DNA of 64,000 bases from contig JANQHI010000006.1 in NCBI GenBank assembly GCA_028282705.1, positions 62,001 to 126,000 of the forward strand. Reading direction: 5' to 3'. The stretch is from Prolixibacteraceae bacterium. GTDB taxonomy: Bacteria; Bacteroidota; Bacteroidia; Bacteroidales; Prolixibacteraceae. Positions 1 to 8,913 of the stretch are shown in pieces. The translations under genes were made by a program, and so were the position numbers. The notes beneath the pieces were generated by a model, which had not been told where the DNA came from, searched no databases, and worked only from the letters and a program-made list of their open reading frames with translations. Each line of letters opens with the position of its first letter. Within the stretch, counting starts at the first letter, position 1.

Positions 1-830
1 TTAAACGTCTAACCCTTGCATTTAGGGTAACATACATATCTTCAAGTTCTTTTTTCTCATCTTCAATAGTTTTCATATTAAAATAAGCAGAACTCATCTG
101 TTTGTATTTATTTTCGGCATTCTGGATCATATTTTGCCTTGCTAAAAGCTCTGCTTTCTTGTCTTGAAGAGTTAATAAGGATTTTTCAATGCTGTTTATC
201 TTATCTTGCAGTTCCTTTAATTTTTTATTCTCAGGTTTGTTTCCATATACTTGGTTCTCTAATCCTTTCCAGTCATCAATGGCTTCCTTTGTGTCTTCAA
301 TTTGCTGATTTAATGTTTCAAGTTGTTCATTTTTATTATTAAGAGAATTTGTTTTGGAATTAATCATGTTTTGTAATTGAACATTTGACAAATGAGAGTA
401 TTGCTCACAATTAATGCTGGAATTTAAATCTAAAGGATTATTTGTTTTTGAATTGCCAAGCTGTTCCAGTTGGTTGATCTCTTTTTGTAGCTTAAATATT
501 TTGTTTTGAAGTGCCTCTTGGTTTAATCTTGAACTTGTTTTATACAACTCAACCTGATTCATACCCTGTTCAGTTGTTAACTCACCTAGCGCAATTTTCC
601 CAAAAATCTGTTCTAATATTTTTTCTGGGATACAAGTTTAAATTTATTGTTTTCGCCTATTAAAAAATGTGTTTCAGAATTGTACTTCTGCAATAAATCT
701 TTACACTCATTATATTCCTTTTTTAGGAGAATTAGTTTTTCTTCACCACTTGCAAATATATCTTGCCCTATAAACAGGATAATTGAAAAACAGAAGAATA
801 CTTTAAAGAAATTACACCCTGGGAAATCAT
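1..830 (-). pseudogene. Secreted coiled-coil protein, frameshifted and cut by the window edge
   Basis: Reading the minus strand, an ATG at 830 opens a signal-peptide-like start (MISQGVISLK), but this frame stops after about 20 codons. The hydrophobic stretch VFFCFSIILFIG continues in the next frame. A second shift near 627-629 leads into a third frame that stays open to base 1. Inserting one base at the AAA near 801-807 and one at the CCC at 627-629 would restore a single protein: signal peptide, then a long Lys/Glu/Gln/Asn-rich helix-forming region with heptad-like segments (for example LKELQDKINSIEKSLLTLQ). The stop lies outside the window. The family is not recognised. The conserved coding character in all three segments suggests a recently broken gene or sequence error. 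Homology beyond a generic coiled coil cannot be claimed. Confidence 0.6.
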
Positions 831-1036
831 TTTATTTCGAGTTTTGGTTTTTATCAATATTACAGAAAAAAGGCAAGAAATAAAATTTTCGACCAAAGTA
901 TTTGCCTGAGATAAAATCGCTTAGGTTTGTTTAATCAAAGGTATTATTTTACTGTAACAATAGATTTATTGAGCTAAGGGTGGTTATTAAATATAGTCAA
1001 ACAGAAGTAATTTACATTAACCAATTAACGCTAAAA

Positions 1037-1069
1037 AGTCAGGGTTTCATTTTAAATGAAACCCTGACT
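1037..1069 (-). terminator. Rho-independent terminator of asd
   Basis: A perfect 16-bp inverted repeat with a one-base centre (arms 1037-1052 and 1054-1069). Read on the minus strand, downstream of the asd stop, the stem is followed by five T residues. The gene-free stretch 831-1095 holds nothing else that I can support. Confidence 0.8.
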
Positions 1070-1095
1070 AAAGTTGGCCTTTATGCTATATTTTT

Positions 1096-2103
1096 CTAAA
1101 CTTCTCCTTCTTTGATCAGGTATTCAGCAATTTGAACTGCATTCAGTGCTGCACCTTTTTTAATTTGGTCACCCACACACCAGAAAGTAATGCCATTAGG
1201 TTTTGCCAGGTCTTTCCTGATCCTACCCACATATACATCATCTTTGCCTGCAACAAACAGTGGCATTGGGTATTCATTTTTAGCTGGGTTGTCAATTACT
1301 GTAAGCCCCTCAGCATTTTCAAAAGCTTTTACTACATCAGCCACTTCCAGGGGTTCTTCAGTTTCAACCCAAATAGCTTCTGAGTGTGCTCTCATAACAG
1401 GGACCCTTACACAAGTTGTACTGACCAATGCATCTGTATGCATAATTTTTTGGGTCTCCCAGAACATTTTCATCTCTTCTTTTGTGTAGTTATTTTCCTG
1501 AAACTTATCAATGTGTGGGATCAGGTTCATAACCAACTGGTGTTGGAAAGCTTCTACTTCAGGTTTTTCTCCTTTGGCAGCTTGCTGTAGTTGCTCTTCC
1601 AGTTCATACAAACCACTGGCTCCAGCTCCACTGGCAGCCTGGTAAGTAGCCACATGGATTGATTTGATATGTGATAATTCCTCTATGGGTTTCAAAGCTA
1701 CCACCATTTGGATGGTTGAACAATTGGGGTTGGCAATAATATTTCTGGGCCTGTTTTTAGTATCCTCAGCATTTACTTCAGGAACTACTAAAGGGATATC
1801 ATCATCATACCTGAATGCACTGGAGTTATCAACCATGATTGCCCCATGTTTGGTAATGGTTTCAGCATATTCTTTTGAAATACTGGCACCTGCTGAAGTC
1901 AGGGCAATGTCAATATCTTTAAAATCATCATTGTGCTGCAATTCCTTCACTGTAAGCTTTTTCCCCTTGAATGTGTATTCCTTACCAGCACTCCTTGCTG
2001 AACCAAATAGCACTAATTCATTTAAAGGGAAATTCCTTTCTTCAAGCACCTGGAGAAACTCTTGCCCAACTGCTCCACTTGCACCTACAACTGCAACTTT
2101 CAT
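1096..2103 (-). CDS. asd: Aspartate-semialdehyde dehydrogenase
   Basis: Asd converts L-aspartyl-4-phosphate to L-aspartate-4-semialdehyde with NADPH, at the branch to lysine/diaminopimelate, methionine and threonine in the cytoplasm. The 335-residue product has the family's usual length. The N-terminal Rossmann loop GASGAVGQ is at about residues 7-14, the catalytic cysteine is C128 in NPNCST, and the acid/base histidine is probably H240 in [11 protein letters not shown]. The ATG at 2103 is the only sensible start, because the dinucleotide fold begins immediately ([10 protein letters not shown]). The gene stands alone, divergent from the lamin-tail protein, with its own terminator. A TAATTTTG match on the minus strand (2189-2196) could be its -10-type element, but no matching -33 box is seen. 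The assignment is secure. Confidence 0.97.
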   Translation of the reverse strand: MKVAVVGASGAVGQEFLQVLEERNFPLNELVLFGSARSAGKEYTFKGKKLTVKELQHNDDFKDIDIALTSAGASISKEYAETITKHGAIMVDNSSAFRYDDDIPLVVPEVNAEDTKNRPRNIIANPNCSTIQMVVALKPIEELSHIKSIHVATYQAASGAGASGLYELEEQLQQAAKGEKPEVEAFQHQLVMNLIPHIDKFQENNYTKEEMKMFWETQKIMHTDALVSTTCVRVPVMRAHSEAIWVETEEPLEVADVVKAFENAEGLTVIDNPAKNEYPMPLFVAGKDDVYVGRIRKDLAKPNGITFWCVGDQIKKGAALNAVQIAEYLIKEGEV

Positions 2104-2219
2104 TGTTTTTTAATTTTTCAAGTTAATTTCAATATGTATCTTTAATCCTTCAGGCATTAATCCATTGGATGTGCCTGTAAAACTGGTTCAAAATTAGTTT
2201 TTTGCTTGAAAACGTTAAC

Positions 2220-5200
2220 ATGATGACGCGCAATATTTGTAAATTCTTAACATTCCTGGTTTGTTTCTTTTCCATTGAAAGTAAGGCAGATGAAATCTGG
2301 AAAGAAAGTTTTTCAGTTCCAGAAAAAGGGGTTTGGGGTGATGCTGATGGTACAACCATCCATGAAGATATGGAAGGAATTACCCAATGGGCTATTCAAT
2401 ATACAGATGTAATCCTAGAGAGTGAAAGTGACTATTTCAAAACAGTTTCAACTAGTGGCGGGCGTTTTGAGGCCAGGGATATTAATGCTGAAGCTGTATG
2501 GATGTCTGAGTGGATTAGCATTAAAGATTATAAAAATATGGAGGTTTCATTTACTGTTGCTGAAACAGGAAGTGGTAACAATACCACAACAAAATACCTG
2601 AAAGCTTATTATAAAATTGATGATGGGGGAGAGGTTCTATTTGCTGAAAATGGAATGAATGAAGGGAACTTTGGAAGTGCAGTTGCAAAACAAACAGGGC
2701 TGGTAGGTGATTCATTACAAATTGTGGTAAAAATCAGTACAAATTATGCTTCTGATAAAGTGTATTTGGATGAAATAGTGGTTTCAGGAGAGAAAGATAT
2801 CCAGGTATTTGGCACAAAGATCAGTGTGGTAAAAGCCCCTGCAAGGATTGGGAGAAATGAGGATTTCAATATTACTGGGGAAATTGTGGATGATGAAGGA
2901 AGACGGGATATAAATTATTCAGGAACAGTTTACCTGGAAGGGGAAGTTGATTTTTTATCAGGCACACTGGAGGCTCCTGTTGTGAATGGGGTTTGCCAAT
3001 GGGATGGATTGTCATTTAACCAGGAAGGCAGCTATACTTTTGCCCTGAGCACCCCTACTGATGACCTGGCTCCTGCCTATATAACCATAACAGTGTTGCC
3101 TCCTTCTGATTTACTCTTCTTTGATGACTATGAATCAGGGTTTAAAGACAGCTATTCACCTCAGGCAGATTGGATGGTTTCAAATACTGAACCTATTGCT
3201 GATGCACATTCACTAAAGCATAATTTGGAAGGAGTATCAGGCAAGAGTGTGGTTTTCCATCCTTTTACTGCCCATTTTAATGAGCAAGGGCTGGAATGGC
3301 AGTTTACACTAAGAAATGGTGATTGGGATCCATCTTCATCCAATAAATTCTGGTTCTACCTGGCAACTGATGATACCAATGCAGAAACCCTGAATGGGTA
3401 TGCTGTGGGGGTCAATATTTCTGGTACTAGTGATATCCTCTCTTTGTGGAAGATGGAAGATGGGGAAGCAGCCCATGAAATTATAAAGTCAACTCTTGAT
3501 TGGAAAGAAAACATGCAAGTGCAGATTGTTGTTTCACGTTCAGCAAAGGGGATATGGGGGCTGGAATACAGTGCAAATGATGGTAATTGGAGCAATTCTT
3601 TTGCAGGGCAAGACACCTCTTCTTTTAGCAGCAATTTTTGGGGATTGCACTTTGGCTATACCTCAACCAGGGCTGGCATGTTGTGGTTAGATGCTGTGGT
3701 GATCAGAGCATATGATACCCCTCCATTTATTTCCAATGTGAAAGTAATAAGTGGAGATTTAATTGAAGTTGAATTTAATGAGCCCATCAATACAAACACA
3801 TTGGATGCAGGAAACTTTTCTCTTCAGGAAACAGGAGGAGAGAATGTAAGCATCCTTTCTGTGGATATTGTGCAGGGAAGCAATAAAAAAGTCCAGTTAA
3901 CAATTTCTGGTGTCACATCTTTTGAGTTGACCCTTACAGCTACCAATATAACAGACCTTAAAGGGAATACTGCTGGATCAGATTCATGCAATTTTTCTTT
4001 TTACCCTCCTGTGATGTCCAATGATTTGGTAATCAATGAAATTATGGCTGACCCTTCACCCCAGGTTGGTTTACCTGAAGAAGATTTTGTTGAATTATAC
4101 AGTAGGGCTGCTTATCCTCTGCAATTGACCAATGCAGTACTTCAGGTGGGAGATAATGAACGCCCACTGGGAGAAGTTACTTTATTGCCAGGAGAATACC
4201 TGATCCTTTGCAAAACAGGGGCTTTTGAAGCATTCAGTAATTATGGGAAAACATTGGCTGTAACCAGTTTCCCAAACTTAAAAACTGGTGGCGATTCTGT
4301 CCAGGTTAAAATAAATGGGAAAGTAATCAGCCAAATAACCTATACAAAAGAGTGGTATAATGATATTGAAAAGCAAAATGGAGGCTGGTCTATTGAGCGC
4401 ATTGACCCTGAAAGGGAATGTGGGCAAGAGGCTAACTGGATGGCTTCAACCCATCTTACAGGAGGGACTCCTGGAACCGAAAATTCAGTAAAAAGAGACA
4501 ACCCTGATACTGAAAGTCCTTACCTATTATGGGCTGTGGCTATTTCAAACAACCAGGTTGAATTGCTGTTTTCAGAACCTATGAATATGGAGGCTATCCT
4601 CAGCAAGCAACATTATTCTGGTTCTGATGGGCTGGGTAGTCCAGAAACTGTTGAGGCAATAACATCAAAAAATGTAATCTTACAATTTGCCTCAACCCTG
4701 GTTGAAGGAAAGGTTTATCAGTTAGATTTTCAGGATATCTCAGATGATTGTGGAAACCTGCTGTTAGATGCTTCTGCAACCATCCAGTGGGTTAATATCT
4801 ACCCTGGAGATGTGGTGATTAATGAGGTGCTATATGACCCATACCCTGAAGGGGAAGATTTTGTTGAATTGTATAATAACTCTGAAAAAAACATTCCTGT
4901 AAATAGGATCAGCCTGGCAAGCAGGGATGAAAAAGGTGAGTTGGAAAAGGTCTTTCCATTATCTGATGAGAAGTTTATTTTTGAACCTAACACCTATTTG
5001 GTTTGTACCAAAAGCAGCTCTAAAATCCTGGAGTTTTACCATTCAGTGTGCCAGCCCTGCTTTTTGGAAATGTTAAAATTCCCTTCTTATGTAAATAAAG
5101 AAGGGGTTGTCGTTTTAATGGCTGACTCAACTATAATTGTTGATGAATTCAGTTATACTGATGACCTGCATTCTCCCCTGTTGTATGATACAGAAGGAAT

Positions 5201-5645
5201 TTCATTGGAAAGGATTTCCTTTACTTCTGAAACAAACAAACCTGGTTCATGGCATTCAGCAGCAGAGCATGTGGGTTATGCAACCCCCGGATACCAGAAT
5301 TCCCAGTATAAAGAAGAGGGGACCACAAAAGAATTTGTATTTACCCCCAAAAGCATTTCTCCTAATGATGATGGGTATAATGACCAGCTGGATATTATTT
5401 ACCAACTTGATGAACCAGGATACCTAGCAAATATCTGGATTTTTGATTCAGCAGGAAGAACAGTGGCACAATTGGCAAAAAATGAATTGCTGGGTACTTC
5501 AGGTGTAATAAACTGGGAAGGGGAAGATGAAACAGGAAGCAAATTGCCTTATGGAGCTTATATCATTTTGGTGGAGATATTTGATACCAAAGGGAATGTA
5601 AAAAGGTATAAAGAGAGCTGCATCCTAACCAACATTTTTGAGTAA
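2220..5645 (+). CDS. Large secreted protein with two lamin-tail domains and FlgD-like C-terminus
   Basis: The 1141-residue product starts with a typical signal peptide (CKFLTFLVCFFSIESKA). The frame is open upstream to a TTG at 2202, but the ATG at 2220 (or 2223) puts the basic residues just before the hydrophobic core. An N-terminal beta-rich region (about 25-500) is followed by Ig-like segments. Two lamin-tail domains follow, starting near residues 600 and 865 with LVINEIMADPSP and VVINEVLYDPYP and both carrying EDFVELY. The last 100 residues (FTPKSISPNDDGYND onward) resemble FlgD-type Ig folds and the C-terminal sorting domains of type IX-secreted proteins. Lamin-tail domains in bacteria occur in exported proteins, often with nucleases, but no catalytic domain is evident here. 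A surface or adhesive role is inferred. Confidence 0.8.
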   Translation: MMTRNICKFLTFLVCFFSIESKADEIWKESFSVPEKGVWGDADGTTIHEDMEGITQWAIQYTDVILESESDYFKTVSTSGGRFEARDINAEAVWMSEWISIKDYKNMEVSFTVAETGSGNNTTTKYLKAYYKIDDGGEVLFAENGMNEGNFGSAVAKQTGLVGDSLQIVVKISTNYASDKVYLDEIVVSGEKDIQVFGTKISVVKAPARIGRNEDFNITGEIVDDEGRRDINYSGTVYLEGEVDFLSGTLEAPVVNGVCQWDGLSFNQEGSYTFALSTPTDDLAPAYITITVLPPSDLLFFDDYESGFKDSYSPQADWMVSNTEPIADAHSLKHNLEGVSGKSVVFHPFTAHFNEQGLEWQFTLRNGDWDPSSSNKFWFYLATDDTNAETLNGYAVGVNISGTSDILSLWKMEDGEAAHEIIKSTLDWKENMQVQIVVSRSAKGIWGLEYSANDGNWSNSFAGQDTSSFSSNFWGLHFGYTSTRAGMLWLDAVVIRAYDTPPFISNVKVISGDLIEVEFNEPINTNTLDAGNFSLQETGGENVSILSVDIVQGSNKKVQLTISGVTSFELTLTATNITDLKGNTAGSDSCNFSFYPPVMSNDLVINEIMADPSPQVGLPEEDFVELYSRAAYPLQLTNAVLQVGDNERPLGEVTLLPGEYLILCKTGAFEAFSNYGKTLAVTSFPNLKTGGDSVQVKINGKVISQITYTKEWYNDIEKQNGGWSIERIDPERECGQEANWMASTHLTGGTPGTENSVKRDNPDTESPYLLWAVAISNNQVELLFSEPMNMEAILSKQHYSGSDGLGSPETVEAITSKNVILQFASTLVEGKVYQLDFQDISDDCGNLLLDASATIQWVNIYPGDVVINEVLYDPYPEGEDFVELYNNSEKNIPVNRISLASRDEKGELEKVFPLSDEKFIFEPNTYLVCTKSSSKILEFYHSVCQPCFLEMLKFPSYVNKEGVVVLMADSTIIVDEFSYTDDLHSPLLYDTEGISLERISFTSETNKPGSWHSAAEHVGYATPGYQNSQYKEEGTTKEFVFTPKSISPNDDGYNDQLDIIYQLDEPGYLANIWIFDSAGRTVAQLAKNELLGTSGVINWEGEDETGSKLPYGAYIILVEIFDTKGNVKRYKESCILTNIFE

Positions 5646-5675
5646 AAAAATTTCCCTTATGATTTAGTGGGATAT

Positions 5676-5696
5676 TTTCACCTGTGGCAGGTGAAA
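5676..5696. other. Hairpin in the 182-bp gap after the lamin-tail gene
   Basis: A perfect 9-bp inverted repeat (TTTCACCTG / CAGGTGAAA, loop TGG) sits 30 bp after the stop codon. It is followed by purines, not a T-run, so it is not a canonical intrinsic terminator. It may instead stabilise the 3' end or be a protein site. Confidence 0.4.
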
Positions 5697-5827
5697 GGGA
5701 GGGGGTCTATTCAGTTTACCATTTAAATGTTTTTATGTGTAATAAATTAGGTATTCAGCCAACAAATAAATCAAAAATCAATGTTAAAAATTCAACTACC
5801 CAGTAATTCATTTATTCAATAATTAAT

Positions 5828-7300
5828 ATGAAAAGAAACTTTTCTTACTTTGCTTGGAGAGAGCTAACCAGGTCATCATACTTTATGAAAAATATGGCTG
5901 CCAAAGGGGTCATTATTTTCCTTGCCATTTACATGGTTTCAGTGGCCTCATTTTTTGGTTTCAACATGAAAAATATGATTGCTGAAGGCTTTCCTGGAAT
6001 TCCTCCTATTGAAGCATTTAACTCATTAATATTCATATATATTGGTTTTGAATTGGTGCTGAGGATATTGATGCAGAACCTTCCCACTTTTGGATTTCAG
6101 CCATTTTTAATTCTTCCTGTAAAGAGGAAAAGGATTGCAAAGTATATGCTCAACAAATCACTCATGCATTTTTTTAATGTGCTTCCCCTTTTCTTACTGT
6201 TGCCTTTTACTTTTACAGTAGCTATCTATGAACTGGAAACTGTAAACCTGTTTTGCTGGGTACTATCCATATATTTTCTTGTATTTGTGAACCATTTCCT
6301 TGCTATCTATATTAAGTGGAAGACCAATGAGTCTAACCCATTTTTTTATGGGTTTTTGGCTGTGGCAGCAGGGGTTTATTTTATTGATTATTTTGGCACT
6401 GTAGATATCACAGGGCTTTTTGGGCAAGTGTTTGATTTTATTGCTGTAAACCCGGCTACTGTATTGGTTTTTCCTATTTTGATATTCCTTTTCTACCAAC
6501 TTAACAAAAGCTATTTATGGAATAGGTTTTACTTAGATGAGTTGGGAAACAAGAAAAAGAAAGAGAGTAAGTATGATTTTTCATGGTTGAATAATATTGG
6601 GGAATATGGCAAAATGCTTTCACTGGAAGTGAAAATGATCACCCGCAACAAGCGCCCAAGGTCTACTGCCCTGATGTCAATCCTCTTTTTACTCTATGGG
6701 TTACTGATATATAGAGATTATGATGGTGAAGCACCTGAGTTTATCCTGGTATTAGGTGGTATTTTTATGACTGGGATTTTTAGCATGATGTATGGACAGT
6801 TCTTTCCTTCATGGCATAGCAGGTATTACCCTTTCCTGATGTCTCAAAATGTAAAAATGAAACAAGTATTGCAATCTGCCTTTTTCCTCATGGCAGTAAC
6901 CAATGTGGTTTATTACCTGCTTTCATTGGGCTATATGTTCATTACTCCCAAAGTGCTATATGTCCATTTTGTAGTGATGCTTTACAATATTGGGGTCAAC
7001 AGTTTTGTGATTTTTGCCTTGGGGTTGAATAACCTAAAAGCAATTGACCTGGAACAAAGGGCTATGTTCAATTATCAGGGAATGGGGGCAACCCAGTTTC
7101 TGATTACTTTCCCAATACTTTTTGGACCCCTTGCTATTTATGGGGTACTTTCATTGCTTTTTGGGAAAACAGCTACCTACTTTATTTTTGGTGGGATTGG
7201 GCTGTTGGGGATTATCCTCCATCCATATTTAATTGATTATTTCTCAAAAAAATACCTCAAACGCAAACATAAAATGATAACTGCTTATAAAAATTCATAA
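5828..7300 (+). CDS. DUF5687 membrane protein, ABC exporter permease
   Basis: A 490-residue polytopic protein with about ten to twelve hydrophobic segments, starting with MAAKGVIIFLAIYMVSVASF at about residues 23-42. It matches the Bacteroidota DUF5687 family, which is regularly paired with an ABC ATPase. The cytoplasmic loop after about residue 235 is charged (ELGNKKKKESKYDFSW) and is followed by a conserved-looking helix EYGKMLSLEVKMITRNKRPR. The ATPase gene begins two bases after this stop, so the pair almost certainly forms one ABC-2-like transporter. The substrate is unknown. The ATG at 5828 is the first in frame and is preceded by an A/T-rich stretch without a Shine-Dalgarno sequence, as is usual in this phylum. 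Confidence 0.85.
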   Translation: MKRNFSYFAWRELTRSSYFMKNMAAKGVIIFLAIYMVSVASFFGFNMKNMIAEGFPGIPPIEAFNSLIFIYIGFELVLRILMQNLPTFGFQPFLILPVKRKRIAKYMLNKSLMHFFNVLPLFLLLPFTFTVAIYELETVNLFCWVLSIYFLVFVNHFLAIYIKWKTNESNPFFYGFLAVAAGVYFIDYFGTVDITGLFGQVFDFIAVNPATVLVFPILIFLFYQLNKSYLWNRFYLDELGNKKKKESKYDFSWLNNIGEYGKMLSLEVKMITRNKRPRSTALMSILFLLYGLLIYRDYDGEAPEFILVLGGIFMTGIFSMMYGQFFPSWHSRYYPFLMSQNVKMKQVLQSAFFLMAVTNVVYYLLSLGYMFITPKVLYVHFVVMLYNIGVNSFVIFALGLNNLKAIDLEQRAMFNYQGMGATQFLITFPILFGPLAIYGVLSLLFGKTATYFIFGGIGLLGIILHPYLIDYFSKKYLKRKHKMITAYKNS

Positions 7301-7302
7301 CC

Positions 7303-8019
7303 ATGATAACAGCAAATAATTTACAAAAATCATATAATGGCATAGTAGTGCTTGACTTACCTGAACTTACCATCCATAAAGCAGAAGTATTTGGATTAGT
7401 AGGTAATAATGGGGCAGGAAAAACCACTTTCTTTTCACTTATTCTTGACCTGATCAGGGCTACAAAAGGTAAAGTGTTGATCAATGAGATACCTGTGGCC
7501 AAATCAGAAGAATGGAAAGAACAGACAGGTGCCTATATTGATGAAAGTTTTACCATTGGCTACCTGACCTCAGATGAATATTTTGCTTTTATTGGTGAGC
7601 TAAGAGGGTTAAATGCCTCTGATATTGGGGTATTCCTGAAACGTTATGAAGAGTTCTTTAATGGTGAGATTTTAGGGAAAAAGAAATTTATCAGGGACTT
7701 TTCAAAAGGGAACCAGAAAAAAGTTGGGGTAGTTGGTGCTTTAATGGGAGCTCCAGAAGTAATTGTGTTGGATGAACCTTTTGCTAACCTTGACCCATCT
7801 TCTCAATTTCAGTTAAGGAAAATCATCAAGGAATATGCTGAAGAGTTTCAATCTACTTTTCTAATTTCCAGCCATACTTTGGATAATATCACTGATGTAT
7901 GCCAACGCATTGTGATCCTTGAAAAAGGAGAGATGGTTAAAGATGTACAAAAGACAGATACAACTTTATCAGAATTAAAAGAGTTCTTTACAGGAGAGAA
8001 GGTTAAACCAAGCTTTTAA
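7303..8019 (+). CDS. ABC transporter ATP-binding protein partner of DUF5687
   Basis: A 238-residue ATPase with a complete ABC core: Walker A GNNGAGKTT (34-42), a signature-like motif FSKGNQKK (about 133-140, a variant of LSGGQ), Walker B VIVLDEP (153-159) and the switch histidine H191 in ISSHTLD. The missing LSGGQ consensus is normal for ABC-2 exporters of the CcmA/NatA type. It starts two bases after the DUF5687 permease stop, so the two are translated together and should assemble into one exporter at the inner membrane. Cargo cannot be deduced. Hairpins that could end the transcript follow within 150 bp. Confidence 0.92.
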   Translation: MITANNLQKSYNGIVVLDLPELTIHKAEVFGLVGNNGAGKTTFFSLILDLIRATKGKVLINEIPVAKSEEWKEQTGAYIDESFTIGYLTSDEYFAFIGELRGLNASDIGVFLKRYEEFFNGEILGKKKFIRDFSKGNQKKVGVVGALMGAPEVIVLDEPFANLDPSSQFQLRKIIKEYAEEFQSTFLISSHTLDNITDVCQRIVILEKGEMVKDVQKTDTTLSELKEFFTGEKVKPSF

Positions 8020-8055
8020 AAGAAGTTACATATAAGTAAGCAGTAATAGAATAGT

Positions 8056-8161
8056 TAGGGTTTCACGCAACCATTTATAGATTACTCCATCTATATTGAA
8101 ACCTATTATTTCAAGGGAAAATCCTAAAAGCTGGTATTGTTGGTTAACAATGCTGGCTTTT
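8056..8161 (+). terminator. Two consecutive hairpins after the ABC operon
   Basis: The first hairpin (8056-8105) has an outer arm TAGGGTTTCA/TGAAACCTA and an inner arm TATAGAT/ATCTATA. The second (8126-8161) pairs AAAAGC with GCTTTT and ATTGTT with AACAAT around an internal loop, and ends in a short T/A-rich stretch. The second looks like a weak intrinsic terminator. The pairings are seen in the sequence; the function is inferred. Confidence 0.45.
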
Positions 8162-8221
8162 ATTATTTAGTATCTCTAACAAAAAAATTAGAAGTGCAAA
8201 CCTGGCAGTTTACATCAAATA

Positions 8222-8253
8222 TTTGAATCACACCTCTATTTTTTGTACATTTA
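8222..8253 (+). promoter_or_regulatory. Candidate Bacteroidota-type promoter of recX
   Basis: A TTTG (8222-8225) lies 20 bp before TACATTTA (8246-8253), close to the TTTG / TAnnTTTG consensus with standard spacing. Transcription would start near 8260, leaving a leader of about 30 nt before the recX ATG. The last base of the -7 box deviates from consensus. Confidence 0.45.
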
Positions 8254-8290
8254 GTTGAAATTTAACTACCTGCAATAAACCTGATTAAGT

Positions 8291-8752
8291 ATGGAACCAA
8301 TTACTTCAAAAGAAGCTTTCACAAAAGCAGCCCACCTATGTAGCAAAGTTGAAAAATGTTCACCTGAAATCCGTAAAAAGTTAATCAGTTGGGGGTTTGA
8401 TAAGTATGAGGCTGAAGCTATTGTTGATAAGCTCAAAGAAGGAAACTACATTGATGATACCAGGTATGCACAGGCTTTTTTCAGGGAAAAATTCAGGATA
8501 AACAAATGGGGTAAAGTAAAAATTGCTTATTACCTCAGGCAAAAAGGGGTTTCAGAAAAATACATACAGGCAGGAATGGAAGAAATTGATGAAGAGAAGT
8601 ATGTAAAGCTGTTGCTAAAAACCATGAAGGACAAAGCCAAAACCATAAAGAGCACCAATAAATTTGATAAAATGGGCAAGGTTATCAGGTTTACCCAAAA
8701 CCGTGGTTTTGAACCAGAATATATCCATAGGCATATCAATTCTGTATTGTGA
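8291..8752 (+). CDS. recX: Regulatory protein RecX
   Basis: A 153-residue, helix-rich, charged protein with the RecX repeat pattern, including LISWGFDKYEAEAIVDKL (about 33-50) and YIDDTRYAQAFFREK (about 52-66). In other bacteria RecX binds RecA filaments and limits recombinase activity and SOS induction. Its length is within the family range (about 150-160). It is monocistronic here, without recA next to it. A candidate promoter lies just upstream and prfB follows after 160 bp. There is no sign of damage. Identification rests on the repeat pattern and size. Confidence 0.88.
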   Translation: MEPITSKEAFTKAAHLCSKVEKCSPEIRKKLISWGFDKYEAEAIVDKLKEGNYIDDTRYAQAFFREKFRINKWGKVKIAYYLRQKGVSEKYIQAGMEEIDEEKYVKLLLKTMKDKAKTIKSTNKFDKMGKVIRFTQNRGFEPEYIHRHINSVL

Positions 8753-8913
8753 AGTTAATAAAATTCTCCCCTAAATTTAGGGGAAATGTTCGTCAAATGA
8801 CGGACAGAGGAGTATATAATTTTCAACATTACCGATCTTTTTATTGATTCTTTCTTTACTGATGTATTCCAAAAAACTTCTTAATTTTACAGCCCAATCC
8901 AAAAACCTATAAA

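Noticed and set aside
139-342. Small plus-strand ORF at the left edge
   Set aside because: It lies opposite the coiled-coil coding frame, and its translation looks like antisense hydrophobic noise.
1664-2113. Plus-strand 149-codon ORF opposite asd
   Set aside because: Antisense shadow of a clear gene; low-complexity Ser-rich translation with no family features.
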